In this document: piece by piece, positions 10,979 to 23,466 of the stretch
Position numbering within the stretch: position 1 is the stretch's first letter
Layout: every line of letters begins with the position of its first letter
Assembly: GCA_029204225.1 (NCBI GenBank)
Contig: CM055113.1
Span: 12,236,234 to 12,300,233, forward strand
Length of the DNA: 64,000 nt
Source of the DNA: Diphasiastrum complanatum
Taxonomy: Eukaryota > Streptophyta > Lycopodiopsida > Lycopodiales > Lycopodiaceae
Direction: 5' to 3'
Notes under the pieces: generated by a model
Database searches by the model: none
What the model saw: the letters and a program-made list of their open reading frames with translations, nothing else
Told to the model about the DNA's origin: nothing
Made by a program: the position numbers and the translations under genes

Positions 10979-12329
10979 TAAAGAGCTACACTATTGTTAA
11001 ATGTGGAGGCTCAAAAAAACTTAGCACAATATAGAGATTAGTGATTGAGAAGAAGTTTGATACAAATTCATCACCAAAAAAAAATTGGACAAATATCCAA
11101 GGTCATCATATTAGCTCATGAAGTTCTATATGATTTCATAGCTTCTTGAGTATTTCAAGTAAATATGAGGCAATTGATTTTTTTTTCCACTTGAAACCTT
11201 GAAAAATGTGATGTTTTTTCAAGAATGACAAATTTCAAGTCAACATGATCAGGGAATGTTCTAGATGGACAATGTAGCAACTTATGATATAAAATTTGAG
11301 AACAAAATCACATAATTTATTGATGCAAACATTACATGACTCAAAGTGCAAATTAAATATACACAACTCAAGTATGCAAGCTCACCATCAGTAAGCAACA
11401 TGCTATAAAGCCAAAAACACTACACGAATGTTGCTTCAAATATTTGTGACCAATGATGTTGTACACTACCATTTAGGATCCACAGTTAGAAGAAGAACTA
11501 GACCCAAAACATTACAATAATCTTTATAATATTATCAAACAAAAGATCAACTATGTTGACATATTAAAACACCTCAATTTGTCTTCATGGATTAGCAAAA
11601 GACTACAAAAGCCCTTAAGAACCACATGTACGTGTAAAAATACAATAAATGATTAAACATGGAGTTGAATACATTGAATGATGAATGAATTTCAAATTGG
11701 CCAATCTATATTAAAAACATCGCAATAAAACAATTTCAATTAGAACAACAATAGCGAGAAGGGTATATTGAGCCTAATGCCTAACAATAGACCAATCAAC
11801 ATCTAATTCCATAAACTTTTCAAAGAATGGTTTTATGTAGTCAAAAAGCTTTAAAGTATGTACATCAAACCAATCATCAACGTGAACTCATTTTAGGATT
11901 GACTCACCTATACAACGTGAAATGACACAATTATGAGCAACATCAAATTGGAGTTTACATACTTTTATTATGGCATATATGCACACAAACACACCTCATT
12001 ATCCTAGTATCCCTCAACACTAGATCATTATTAGAAGAAGAACAAACATAATATTGTATATGATCATTATCAAGTGACATTGCATTTCTTACATCTATAA
12101 TAAACATGTTGTCATCACAACAAACCTTATTTCTCAAAAAAATTTGGAGCCATCGACAAATTTAAGCCTTTGTAGGATTAACAATATTATATTATTAAAC
12201 ACAACAAATTGAGTTCCTCAAAGTTAAATTTTAGAGACCTAGTAATTGTCTATGACCCAGTCAAGGACAAATGCTTACCACAAAACACTTGTTTTAAAAG
12301 GAGATCATAGTGAGCATATGATCCTTTGG

Positions 12330-12781
12330 TTTAAGAGATAAAAGAGAGGACATCAATAATCTATGGCATGAAGATAAGGTATTAGACTTCGTCCAAAGCA
12401 TCTATACTCTTGCCAATATTTGAGCAAGCAATTGAGGGTTGAGTTTAGATTAATAAGCATTGGAGTGCCCCACTCCCCTATAACATATTGTACTATAAGT
12501 GAGACACATGAGTCAATACTTCTTATGATCGTTACAACTCCTCTAACTTCAAAGTTATCATTAACAACTCATACTTGTACTCTTGGACGAAAAGGATGGC
12601 AGATCTTCCTTAAGATTACCACCTCATATTCATACCTTGTAGGGCAAATTATTTCATGTACTAGTTGCTCCTCCCCCTCTAAATAGTGAGAGATAAAAGG
12701 ATCTCCTTTAAGCTTGTTCATGTGCTTGACTTTCAGAAATATAAAAAATTCTTGAGCATGAGCGACACTTGGGTCAGACAT
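12330..12781 (-). pseudogene. Unrecognised coding-like segment in copy A
   Basis: One minus-strand frame runs about 145 codons from MSDPSVAHAQEFF with a single TGA after about 70 codons. It contains HYLEGEEQLVHEIICP, VRGVVTIIRSID and GEWGTPMLINLNSTLN. Copy B keeps the start (MSDPSVAHAQEF, near 22,172) and HYLEGEEQLVHEIICP before frameshifting. The residue pattern looks like degraded protein rather than random sequence, but no family is recognised. Confidence 0.35.
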
Positions 12782-13450
12782 TACCAGAATGCTACCGTGA
12801 GATCAAAAGTGTCGGGAATAGAGATGTAATGAATTCCTTGTGCAGATTACAGCCAGTTTTGAGCTCTTTAAAAAGCATAAAATGTCACTGGATGTTTTTT
12901 AAAAAATTGAAAATTCTGAAGCCCATTCGAGACGTGCGTCGGTCCTTGTTAGACAACGCATCAATCCGCATTAGACTGCATCCGTCAGACTACCACGTGG
13001 CAGTTTTTGATTGGTAAAAAAAAAAGCGAACTCCTGATTATGTGGAAAAGTCTCCTTTACGCAATGGAATGAGCCGGCCTAGCCCATTTTTTTTTGGAAA
13101 TCCTTACCGGGCAGGAATGGGCTGTGCCCGACTCATTCCATAATACTTGAATGGGAAGGGAAACGTGAATAGGTCACCCCCACCTGAAGTCGAGCTCATA
13201 AAGGGAGTAGCCCGTCATCACACTTGCATGTAAATCTCCATCATTCATCAGCAAGTTGCCTATTCTTACCTTGCTATCAGTGTTCGGGAAAGCTAACATA
13301 GTTCAAGAATGAAACCGGCATCTTTTCTCAAAAACCGGCATGGCAAAAATTGGAAAGGATTCTTTTATGTCATGAATCTTGGGTTTTAAAGGGAAAAACT
13401 AGCAAGTAAGAGCTTGTCAGTCAATAGAGGCCGAAGAACTTTTTCGCATA

Positions 13451-13660
13451 TCAATTTTTGGAGGGAAACCTCGAAGGTTTCCCCAACACTGCAGGCTTGC
13501 CATGCTGAAGTTGCCCATACTTAGCATCAATAGCAACAATGCTCTCATGCACCAGACTTGCTGCGTAGGAGAAGTGCCACTCAAGGAGGTCACCACTTCG
13601 AGCTACGGCCATGGCAGGTAACGAGGCGTTGCCAAAGAAGAGTGGCACCAACTTCAACAC
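13451..13660 (-). other. Unrecognised small frame at the end of copy A
   Basis: A minus-strand frame contains MAVARSGDLLEWHFSYAASL and VHESIVAID. Copy B retains the same start and about 35 residues (29,202-29,408, minus). The shared coding-like segment lies at the end of the repeat family. The function is unknown, and it could be part of a captured host exon. Confidence 0.3.
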
Positions 13661-14858
13661 ACAAGGATATTATGGTGAAGTCTTAGTTATCAAGTGATGA
13701 AAAACGCCTTATATGGTTACATATGAAAAACATCAACTCACTTTTCTATAAGAGCATTTTGCAACTTTAAAAGTACTTTAAAAAGAATCAAAATTTATCA
13801 AATTAAGATATCTTCTTCTAAGAGTGAGACTTGCAAGAGTGTCACACTTTCTAAAATAATGACGAAATTTGACATACAAGTTATTTCTTTTGTGATTGTA
13901 AAGATCATTTAAGATAGGTTAATGATGCACAAGATTGTCTTCATAAGGGTCCATTCTTGCAAGCTTAGACAATCTATTATGCAACAATCTCCTTGTTTAT
14001 CTACTTTTCCATTTGTACCTCTCTTACTTGAATAGTTCATCCAATGCCCAATGCATTTTTGTCTTACATTGCATTTGGTTGATACTACTTCATACACTGT
14101 TCCATATTAGTGATTGATAATTTAAATTTCTAATGCCAATGCATTTATTGGAGCAAGAAATTCTTCATTTGGATTTTCTAAATCCCATACGGTGAAAGAA
14201 TCCTCATTGTCATTTTCATGCATCACTAGATTTGAATCAATGGCTAGTATAGTTTGCTTCTAGATATAATTCACCTTTGCAAAGCAGCAAGGCAACAATA
14301 TTCTTCTCAAAAGGGCCAAAGGGTTAACTTTCTCATGACACAATATTTACGATGTGGATAAAATATTGGCGAAATTGATCAGATTGAAAATATCAATAGC
14401 TTTTTAATCCAATAGGTTTTCAAGTACAAAGCTATCATCATAGGTCCAAACATGATATTGGGTTATGGTTGCAACGATTGGATTTAATAGCATCCAATCT
14501 AATGAAATCCACATTCAATTTATAGCTACAACTAGAATAGTTATAGTCTTGTATAAATAAAGATGAGCACCATGGGATAAAATGCTATTAGCCATTTATG
14601 ACTAGTGAAGAGATTTGAGATAATGTCATTCCACTTTTCTATGATGAATTTTTGAGTTTATGTAACCTAGTAGACTACAAGAAACAATCTAGAATGTTCA
14701 TTCTTAAAAGTATTGCTAAGACTTTTGATAGATGAATAACATATTCAAGGACAACTTCATAAAAATGCGAACTTTGAAAGATTAGTACAAGTAAGATCTA
14801 TATGGAATATTGAAAAGTTCTAATTTGTAGAGAGTACATCTGCATCAAAAACTGGTCT
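13661..14858. other. AT-rich intergenic DNA
   Basis: No gene or repeat is recognised. Short minus-strand frames around 13,909-14,097 lack diagnostic motifs. Confidence 0.4.
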
Positions 14859-15245
<387 letters not shown>

Positions 15246-15945
15246 TGTGAAAGTACTGTACTTTAGGACCGTAAATGGATCTACAAAAGATCCACAAGAG
15301 TGATTGGATGCTTGCTTAACAATCTATCAAAAAACTAGACACAAAAGTTTATCTAGATTGGCAATTTGACAAACAACAAGCATTAACAATCAAAAGCATT
15401 GATAAACATTGAAATCCGAGCCCACACGTGTGTACTACAGGCTGTAGTACGGCCTTCAACCTGAGAAACAAGTAGAAATTGATTTGGTTTCATTTGGATC
15501 ACAAAAACTCAATGTACATAGTGAACTAGCTTGAGATTGCCAATGAGCTCCAAAAAATTTTATATCTTCTCACTATGGAGAGAGGGAATACATAGCAAAT
15601 TCGACTTCCTTCTTGAAGTTAGATGGATTTCCAGCATGTAATAAGGAAGTTAACTCACTCTCCTTGACCTAAAATGAAACCCTAGTCTATTTCCTAGAGT
15701 TATGCTTGGTAGGTAGCTAGTTGGTCAAATTTTCACCTTAAACTTAGGTGTAGGTACTATAAAGTAGGGATGACCACCAAATAGACATGACCAACTATCT
15801 TGACTTGACCTAACCTACATTAGGATGGGTTTCCCATGTGGCATCATGGCCTCACATGTGTGGGACCCACTTGTGTACACAATTTACACTATTCTACATG
15901 GTTTTTGATCAAGCTAGATTTGCCAATTTTTGGCAATTCTTCACA
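15246..15945 (-). repeat. 3' LTR of the 15.2-kb copia
   Basis: Direct repeat partner of 19,090-19,791. It contains a CACACGTGTG palindrome at 15,423-15,432 and an inverted CTACAGGCTGTAG-like segment next to it. It adjoins the polypurine tract on its right side (minus-strand 5' side). Confidence 0.92.
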
Positions 15946-15957
15946 CTCCTCCTCAAA
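15946..15957 (-). promoter_or_regulatory. Polypurine tract of the 15.2-kb copia
   Basis: On the minus strand TTTGAGGAGGAG immediately precedes the LTR start TGTGAAG. The same GAGGAGGAG-type tract precedes the LTRs at 42,100, 46,081 (minus) and 55,990 (plus), linking these copia families. Confidence 0.8.
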
Positions 15958-16155
15958 TTTAGCTTGATCTATTTACAACTCTCTTGATAGATCAATGAAA
16001 GCTTTTAGAAGTGTCTAAAAAATCCAGCTACAAACAAGGAACTTTTGAGACTCCAATAGAGAATGATGTCCATGAAGGATCTTTCACCACCTCTTAGAGG
16101 ATCCCTTACAAGATGTTCCATAAATGTGTCTATATACATGTAGCACACTTCAAAA

Positions 16156-18336
16156 CTAAACATCATGCCAAGCCATGGATTCCAAGGCATTTTGTGCGCT
16201 TGAAGATACATCAATTAAAATATTAAGTGCATAAATAATGTTGCCAAAGACAACTTGTCGTGCTTGATCCATATGATTGAGCCTTGATGGCTCCATCTTG
16301 ATACTCAAAATTCTTCTTGGAGTCCTCGGGTCTTGAGTTTGATCCTCCACTTGAATTGACTCCAAAACATCAATGAATTGAATAAGGTGTTGATCCAAAG
16401 GTGCTTCTTCAAGTTTACAAATCTTCCACTCTTGAAAGATCACATTTCCACCATTGACAAATTCTTTGGTCGAAAACAAGTAGATTCTACAATCTCTACT
16501 TGAAGAGCAAAACACTACCATTATTCCTATCATTGAAATAGGATAATCTTTGGTCCTTACATTGGAATGATCATGCACAAAGCATGTGAACACAAAGATT
16601 TCCAAAGCAAATGATGTTTCACCTTTTATGACTCTATTCAAACTATTACAAAAATAGTTATCCAATGAAATTGCTTTATCAACAACAAATGTAGATTTCA
16701 AAACAGCCCATTTCATTGTCTTGTCATACAAAGTAATAAACACCATGAATCTTAAAGATAAGAAACAAGTCACCTCATGTCTACTACTACTTTCCAAAAA
16801 GTATTCAAAGATAGTAGACTCTCCAATGCTCACCACCCTTGCAAGATGCACACTTGAATGGACAATTTGCATGCAATTCGATGACTCGGCCATTGTCATT
16901 GAGGACTCCCTTGGAACTCTCATGCTTTGAGGCTGATCCTCAAGATCTTCCTCCTTTTGATGCTCCTCCTCAATGCAAGCATGATCACACTTTGCCAAGA
17001 TCTCCTCTTGAGTGATCTCCTCCTTTGCCAAGCTCATTCTTTCAAAAGCAACACTAGATTCCAACTTAAACAATCTTCCATGTTTAAATCCCTTTGCAAT
17101 GCAAACATCATTCTTCAAGATGAAGCAAACACCATACTTAAAGTGGACATCCAAACCACTTTCTAAGAGTAGACCAACACTAAGCATATTCTTGGTGATT
17201 GACGGTACATAAAGGACATTTTCTAGATCCATGCATTTTGAGAATTCTAGACACAAAGATATGGTGCCAACACCATCTATCCTACACTCTTCATCATTTG
17301 CAGTAAAGACAAACTTTTTAGCATCATTGAATGAGTGTAAGGTTGAGAAAAAGTCCTTTTCACAAGACATGTGGGAGCTAGCCCCACTGTCGATCCACCA
17401 ATTGTCTCTTGAATTGCTATTGCTTGTTGGTGAGGATGTAGATGCCATCAAGAATACATCCACTTCATCCTCCTCATCCTCCTTTGCAAGGTTTCCTTGT
17501 TTGTCCTCCTCCACTTGTGCTCTTAGCCTCTTGTAGCATTCAGATGCATAATGCCCCTTCTTTCCACAAAAGAAGCATTTTTGCTTTGACTTGTCCTTTG
17601 AGCTTGATGCATCATCCTCTTCTTTGGCCTCCTTTGGATGCTTCTTCTTTCCATTGGTCTTCTTTTTGCCCTTGAATGAGAAATTGGCTTTCTCATCACC
17701 ATCTTGCAACAACAAGGAACTCATCCTAGATTTTGCATGGAGCATCCTACACTCTTCAACCACTAATACACTGTGAAGTTTTTCTATAGTTGGCAAAGTG
17801 TCTTGGATGGCAAAACTTTGGACCAAATTTGCAAAGTCATCTCCTAGACCATTAAGGACAATTTGTACAAGCTCTCCATCATGAATCTTCTCTCCAATGG
17901 AAGCCAACTCCCTATTTAGAGACTTGATTCTGAGTACATAATCCTGTGCACTCTCCTCACTTCTCCTCATGCTTTGCAAAATTTGATTTCTAAGCATAAG
18001 AACTCTAGAAGTGTTGCTAGACTCATAGATTGATTTTAAAGACTCCCAAGCCTCTTTAGCATTAGTACAAGCTGAAACTTCTCTCAACAAATCATTGCTC
18101 ACATTCATCTTCACACAATGAAGTGCAAGCCTAGATCTCTTCTTGTATCTAGCTAACTCCTGTGCACCTAGAGGTTCATCTTCATCTTCAATCAAGAACT
18201 CATAAAGGTCTTGGAGCACCAATAGTGACTCCATTCTAACCTTCCAAATAGCATAATTTGTAGAATTCAACCTCTCACTAGCTTCTAGAAGGTATGCTCC
18301 AGCAGATCCCATCTTACTAGTGACTTCTACAAACAA
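16156..18336 (-). CDS. Copia Gag-protease polyprotein, open frame of 726 codons
   Basis: UBN2-type Gag occupies about residues 10-210 (LEASERLNSTNYAIWKVRM near residue 20). A basic linker follows, then a zinc knuckle CFFCGKKGHYASEC at 254-267 and an aspartic protease active site WWIDSGASSHMS at 313-324. The pre-integrase region is partly present (ENVLYVPSITKNMLSVG). After about residue 430 the frame is unusual: shrunken integrase-end remnants such as CRIYLFSTKEFVNGGNVIF and TPRRILSIKMEPSRLNHMDQ, with no integrase catalytic core and no reverse transcriptase. A second methionine (MGSAGAYLLE) nine codons in matches the start of related Gags and may be the true start. The frame has no stop despite the age implied by the LTRs. 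Confidence 0.85.
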   Translation of the reverse strand: MFVEVTSKMGSAGAYLLEASERLNSTNYAIWKVRMESLLVLQDLYEFLIEDEDEPLGAQELARYKKRSRLALHCVKMNVSNDLLREVSACTNAKEAWESLKSIYESSNTSRVLMLRNQILQSMRRSEESAQDYVLRIKSLNRELASIGEKIHDGELVQIVLNGLGDDFANLVQSFAIQDTLPTIEKLHSVLVVEECRMLHAKSRMSSLLLQDGDEKANFSFKGKKKTNGKKKHPKEAKEEDDASSSKDKSKQKCFFCGKKGHYASECYKRLRAQVEEDKQGNLAKEDEEDEVDVFLMASTSSPTSNSNSRDNWWIDSGASSHMSCEKDFFSTLHSFNDAKKFVFTANDEECRIDGVGTISLCLEFSKCMDLENVLYVPSITKNMLSVGLLLESGLDVHFKYGVCFILKNDVCIAKGFKHGRLFKLESSVAFERMSLAKEEITQEEILAKCDHACIEEEHQKEEDLEDQPQSMRVPRESSMTMAESSNCMQIVHSSVHLARVVSIGESTIFEYFLESSSRHEVTCFLSLRFMVFITLYDKTMKWAVLKSTFVVDKAISLDNYFCNSLNRVIKGETSFALEIFVFTCFVHDHSNVRTKDYPISMIGIMVVFCSSSRDCRIYLFSTKEFVNGGNVIFQEWKICKLEEAPLDQHLIQFIDVLESIQVEDQTQDPRTPRRILSIKMEPSRLNHMDQARQVVFGNIIYALNILIDVSSSAQNALESMAWHDV

Positions 18337-19089
18337 GAAATAGATTTGATTGACTTGAAACTCACAAAGGTCTCACACTTGCAGTGTTTCACTCAAATTT
18401 GATTTCTAATCCAACAAATGGACTTATAATCACAGTTCTATCACTCCCTCACAAAGCTGGAATGAAGATAAGATGAAGTGAAAACTACTTTCAAACAAAT
18501 CTTGCCAAGAAATGGATTTGATTGTCTCTAGAAACTCACTAAGGTCTCTCTCTTGTAGTTTTTCACTCAAATTAGATTTCTAATCCAACAAATGGACTTA
18601 TAATCTCAGTTTTAGCACTCTCTCACAAAGTTGGAATGAAGATAAGATGATGTGAAATCTACTTACAATCAAATCTTGCCAAATTTGGCTATTTTTGGAC
18701 AAAAAAATGACTTAATCTCTTTCTTCCTTCTTGGTGTACTTTCAAGACTTGTTTTTAACCTTAATAGGACTTGATCTCAGCCTAGATTAATTAGATTCCA
18801 TGAAACAAATTCAAATCTAATCAATGGCAAATGATCTTGGTAGATTATCCTAGGATCTCCACCAAAAATTATACCAATAGCTCACAAATCGAATTTTTTT
18901 GGATGAAATGAATACCATGCATTAAATGCAGGTTCAGAGGTGCCCACACATGTGGACAGTACGGATTTGGACCCCTACCAAGTTTGGGATCAAATCTCTT
19001 CACCAAAATCAAGATTCTAGCTTGCCCTCTCAATACTAGTTTTTAGCACCAAAACTTGCTAAAAATGGATTTTCATTAGATCAATGGCT
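18337..19089. other. 5' leader of the 15.2-kb copia
   Basis: Untranslated leader between Gag and the 5' LTR. It contains a duplicated segment: the block with TCTCACTTGCAGTGTTTCAC near 18,370 recurs near 18,550, about 180 bp apart. No primer-binding site was recognised. Confidence 0.5.
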
Positions 19090-19791
19090 TGTGCTCTTGT
19101 ACTGTACTTTAGGACCATAAATGGATCTACAAAAGATCCACAAGAGTGATTGGATGCTTGCTTAACAATCTATCAAAAAACTAGACACAAAAGTTGATCT
19201 AGATTGGCAATTTAACAAACAACAAGCATTAACAATCAAAAGCATTGATAAACATTGAAATCCAAGCCCAAACGTGTGTACTACAGGCTGTAGTACGGCC
19301 TTCAACCTGAGAAACAAGTAGAAATTGATTTGGTTTCATTTGGATCACAAAAACTCAATGTACATAGTGAACTAGCTTGAGATTGCCAATGAGCTCCAAA
19401 AAATTTTCTATCTTCTCACTATGGAGAGAGGGAATACATAGCAAATTCGACTTCCTTCTTGAAGTTAGGTGGATTTCCAGCATGTAATAACGAAGTTAAC
19501 TCACTCTCCTTGACCTAAAATGAAACTCTAGTCTATTTCCTAGAGTTATGCTTGGTAGGTAGCTAGTTGGTCAAATTTTCACCTTAAACTTAGGTGTAGG
19601 TCCTATAAAGTAGGGATGACCACCAAATAGACATGACCAACTCTCTTGACTTGACCTAACCTACATTAGGATGGGTTTCCCATGCGGCATCATGGCCTCT
19701 CATGTGTGGGACCCACTTGTGTACACAATTTACACTATTCTACATGGTTTTTGATCAAGCTAGATTTGCCAATTTTTGGCAATTCTTCACA
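19090..19791 (-). repeat. 5' LTR of the 15.2-kb copia
   Basis: Direct repeat of 15,246-15,945. The CACACGTGTG palindrome has decayed to AAACGTGTG here. Followed by the duplicated target CTATC. Confidence 0.92.
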
Positions 19792-19796
19792 CTATC

Positions 19797-22532
19797 ATCT
19801 ATAAAACTATTAATAATGAACAAGGAAAACAGTCGCTGATTTACTACACATGATTAAATGTTTGATGTCTAGGATCTTATCGCTTTGTTGGCTTCTTCCT
19901 GAAAAGTTATTTTCTTTCCATGCTACATGCCTTTATCAATTTGAGCATGTGACACTTTCTTATCTTTCTCATAATTATCTTTCTCATTGATAGTTCTACT
20001 TGATTTTCCATGAAAATCACTTCTTAGATCTTGAAAAAGTCAATAACTACAGTTGGCAATTAAAGCTAAACATCCCTACTATGTTGTCATTTGAAACAAT
20101 ATGAGACAATCACTCATAGAAATGACAAATGTGCATTTGGATATCGTGTGTGGCATCAACATTTGTGCTCAATGAGTTTACTATGAAATCATGAAAAGTA
20201 GAATATTTTTCATCAAATTCTTTCTAAATCTATTTTAGAAATGAGTTCATGACTGGTGCTATCATTGTCTTTCAGGATAGCAATATTTTTCTTAGAGGTT
20301 GATATCATATTTCTTCTCCCTCTGGGTCTATGAGTTCCATGAATGTGTTCTTGGTAGTGTGAAAAATGGAGTTGCATAGCATTTATGACATTATCGATAT
20401 TTTTCATAAAAGAACTACACTATTGTTAAATGTGGAGACTCGAAAAATCTAAGCACAATATAGAGATTAGTGATTGAGAAGAAGTTTGATACAAATTCAT
20501 CACCAAAAAATAATTGGACAAATATCCATGGTCATCATATTAGCTCATGAAGTTTTGTATGATTTCATAGCTTCTTGAGCATTTTAAGTAAGTAAGAGGC
20601 AATTGATTTTTTTTCCACTTGAAATCTTGAAAAATAACTTTTCAAGAATGACAGACTTCAAAATCGTGGAAGTCAACATGATCAGGGAATGTTCTAGATG
20701 GACAATGTAGCAACTTATGATATAAAATTTGAGAACAAAATCACATAATTCATTGATGCAAGCATTACATGAGTCAAAGTGCAAATTAAATATACACCAC
20801 TCAAATATGCAAGCTCACCATCAGTAAGCAACATGCTATAAAGCCAAAAACACTACACAAATGTTGCTTCAAATATTCATGACCAATGATGTTGTACACT
20901 ATCATTTAGGATCCACAGTTAGAAGAAGAACTAGACCCAAAATTATACAATAATCTTTATCATATTATGAAACAAAAGATCAACTATGTTGACATATTAA
21001 AACATCTCATTTTGTCTTCATGGATTAGCAAAAGACTGCAAAAGACGGGCATTATCTTTTGATTATATAAAGACATTCAAAATTAAATATGATTGATGCA
21101 AAAGACATTATATGGGTACAAATTCCAAAACATGAATTTGGTCAAGGAAAAATCCCTTAAGAACCACATGTACATGTGTAAAAATACAATAAATCATTAA
21201 ACATGGAGTTGAATACATTGAATGATGGATAAATTTCAAATTGGCCAATCTATATTAAAGACATCGCAAGAAAACAATTTCAATTAGAACAACAATAGCA
21301 AGAAGGGTATATTGAGCCTAATGCCTAACAATAGACCAATCAACATCTAATTCCATAAACTTTTCAAAGAATGGTTTTATGTAGTCAAAAAGCTTTAAAG
21401 TATGTACATCAAACCAATCATCAATGTGAACTCATTTTAGGCTTGACTCACCTATACAACATGAAATGACACAATTATGAACAACATCAAATTGGAGTTT
21501 ACATACTTTTATTATGGCATAAATGCACACAGACACACCTCATTATCCTAGCATCCCTCAAAACTAGATCATTATTAGAAGAAGAACAAACATAATATTG
21601 CATATGATCATAATCAAGTGACATTGCATTTCTTACATCTATAATAAACATGTCATCACAACAAACCTTATTTCTCAAAAAAATTTGGAGCCATCGACAA
21701 ATTTAAGCCTTTGTAGGATAAAATAAAAGAGAGGACATTAATAATCTATGGCATGAAGATAAGCTATTAGACTTCATCCAAAGCATCTATACTCTTGCCA
21801 ATATTTGAGCAAGCAATTGAGGGTTGAGTTTAGATTAATAAGCATTGGAGTGCCCCACTCCCCTATAACATATTGTACTATAAGTGAGGCAACCCAGTCA
21901 ATACTTCTTATGATCGTTACGACTCCTCTATCTTCTTTATCATTAACAACTCATACTTGTATTCTTGGATGAAAAGGATGGTAGGTCTTCCTTAAGATTA
22001 CCAGCTCATATTCATACCTTGGAGGACTTTGGAGGGCAAATTATTTCATGTACTAGTTGCTCCTCCCCCTCTAAATAGTGAGAGATAAAAGTATCTCCTA
22101 TAAGCTTGTTCATGTGCTTGACCTTCAAAAACATCACAAACTCTTGAGCATGAGCAACACTTGGGTCAGACATTACCAGAATGCTACCGCTGAGATCAAA
22201 AGTGCTAGGAATAGAGACGTAATGAATTCCCTGTGCGGATTACAGCCAATTTTTAGCTCTTTAAAAAGCATAACATGTCACTGGATTTTTTTTTTAAAAA
22301 ATTGAAAATTCTGAAGCCTATTCCAGATGTGCGTTAGTCCTTGTTAGATAGCGCATCAATCAGCATTAGACTGCATCCGTCAGACTGCCATGTGGCAATT
22401 TTTGATTGGTAAAAAAAAAATTCGACTGCTGATTATGTGGAAAAGTCAAAGACTCCTTTACACAATGGAATGAGCCGGCCTCGCCCATTTTTTTTTGGAA
22501 ATCCTTATCGGGTAGAATGGGTTGTGCCCGGT
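19797..22532. repeat. (GA)n family, copy B middle part
   Basis: Resumes exactly where copy B was cut at 15,245 and runs parallel to copy A 10,373-13,112. It is cut at 22,532 by the gypsy element. It contains the 64-codon minus frame (20,213-20,407) and the start of the unrecognised coding-like segment (about 22,172). Confidence 0.9.
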
Positions 22533-23451
22533 TGTTGTAAAGTTGACTCAGGTTCACATAGTGTGCCCTGTAAGACTCTAAGGGGTGACGCTCCCTAAGG
22601 TCCCAGAGCAAGTTAGAACGTCAAGGACTAAGCCTCCTACCTGTGGTGAGCCAGTCAAGTAGTCACAAGTCATGAGCTAGCTCTGGAGCTCGAGTCATGG
22701 CCTAGTCAAGAAACAAGTTGATTCTGCCGCCGGGACGGCTCCCGTGACCCATGTCCGGGAGCCAGACTGATTCTGCCAGGCTTGCCAGGCTTAATCAGCA
22801 AAATAAAAACTAAGTCCTAAAAAGCGTGCTTTACCAGAAAGCACTATGTTTCAAACCAGAGGGGGTGCGCCGAATCACAGCAGAACTATAGGGGGAGTCC
22901 GGCAGACAGAAACTTGGGCAGCTCAACCAGCGCCAGGAATCCAGTCGCCAGGTCTCAGCTCCCTCTACCAGCACGAGCCAGGCACAATGCCCAGCACGTG
23001 TTGGTGGCCCTGAGACCGGTCAGTCTATGTATGAATGTAACCTCTTCCAAATCTAATAAAGTTGATCATTGGGGATGATTACCATTTCGGTTTCGCCTCC
23101 CGGGACTGGTCCAAGTGGAAGGACCCTTACTACAACCTTTTTGCGTCGTTAGTGCCTAAGGGTCCTTGTCATCGATGTGGGGCTTGCCGCTATGCCAATT
23201 GGTCAGTTTGGCGACCACTATGCCTTGGGTTTCATGTGTGGCTTGTCTTTGCCTTTGGTTACCTTTTGGGGACGGATTCTGAGTTGGCTTTTGGGTTGAT
23301 TGGGATTTCAATTTTCTTAAGTATGAATGGTTAAGCTTGTTACGTTTCTGAGTTGGCTCTTACGTAAGTGCATAATGGATGAGTGCTAGACTTAAGCGCG
23401 TGTTGGAGAAACCGCTCAAGTCCCAGCGCCCTTTGAGACGCCGACGCAACA
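22533..23451 (+). repeat. 5' LTR of the 22.5-kb chromovirus
   Basis: 919 bp, starting TGTTGTAAAG and ending GCGCAACA-like (ACGCAACA). It contains a hairpin at 22,826-22,844 (GTGCTTT...AAAGCAC arms) conserved in all four related LTRs in the window. The LTR includes a frame starting MIIGDDYHFGF that also recurs; it has no known product. Confidence 0.93.
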
Positions 23452-23453
23452 TG

Positions 23454-23466
23454 TGGTATCAGAGCC
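23454..23466 (+). promoter_or_regulatory. Primer-binding site (initiator tRNA-Met)
   Basis: TGGTATCAGAGCC two bases after the LTR end is the standard complement of the 3' end of plant initiator tRNA-Met used to prime minus-strand synthesis. The mirror-image site of the related element is at 61,866-61,878. Confidence 0.93.

Larger units (their letters stand above)
15246..19791 (-). mobile_element. Non-autonomous Ty1/copia element with target-site duplication CTATC
   Basis: Two direct 700-702-bp LTRs (15,246-15,945 and 19,090-19,791) with TGTG/CACA ends flank a minus-strand gag-protease frame. The flanks carry the 5-bp duplication CTATC at 15,241-15,245 and 19,792-19,796. Copies A (10,337) and C (49,773) have the uninterrupted site CACTATCATCTATAAAAC, which proves the insertion. 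The internal region is only 3.1 kb; reverse transcriptase, RNase H and the integrase core are missing, so movement would need another element's enzymes. The two LTRs differ at roughly a dozen or more positions by eye. No primer-binding site matching initiator tRNA-Met is visible beside the 5' LTR, which is unusual. Confidence 0.92.

Noticed and set aside
13647-14858. Possible host gene
   Set aside because: Only short frames without motifs, and no splice-consistent coding pattern could be supported.
16721-17776. Several plus-strand frames of 60-100 codons
   Set aside because: They are antisense shadows of the copia gag-protease frame.
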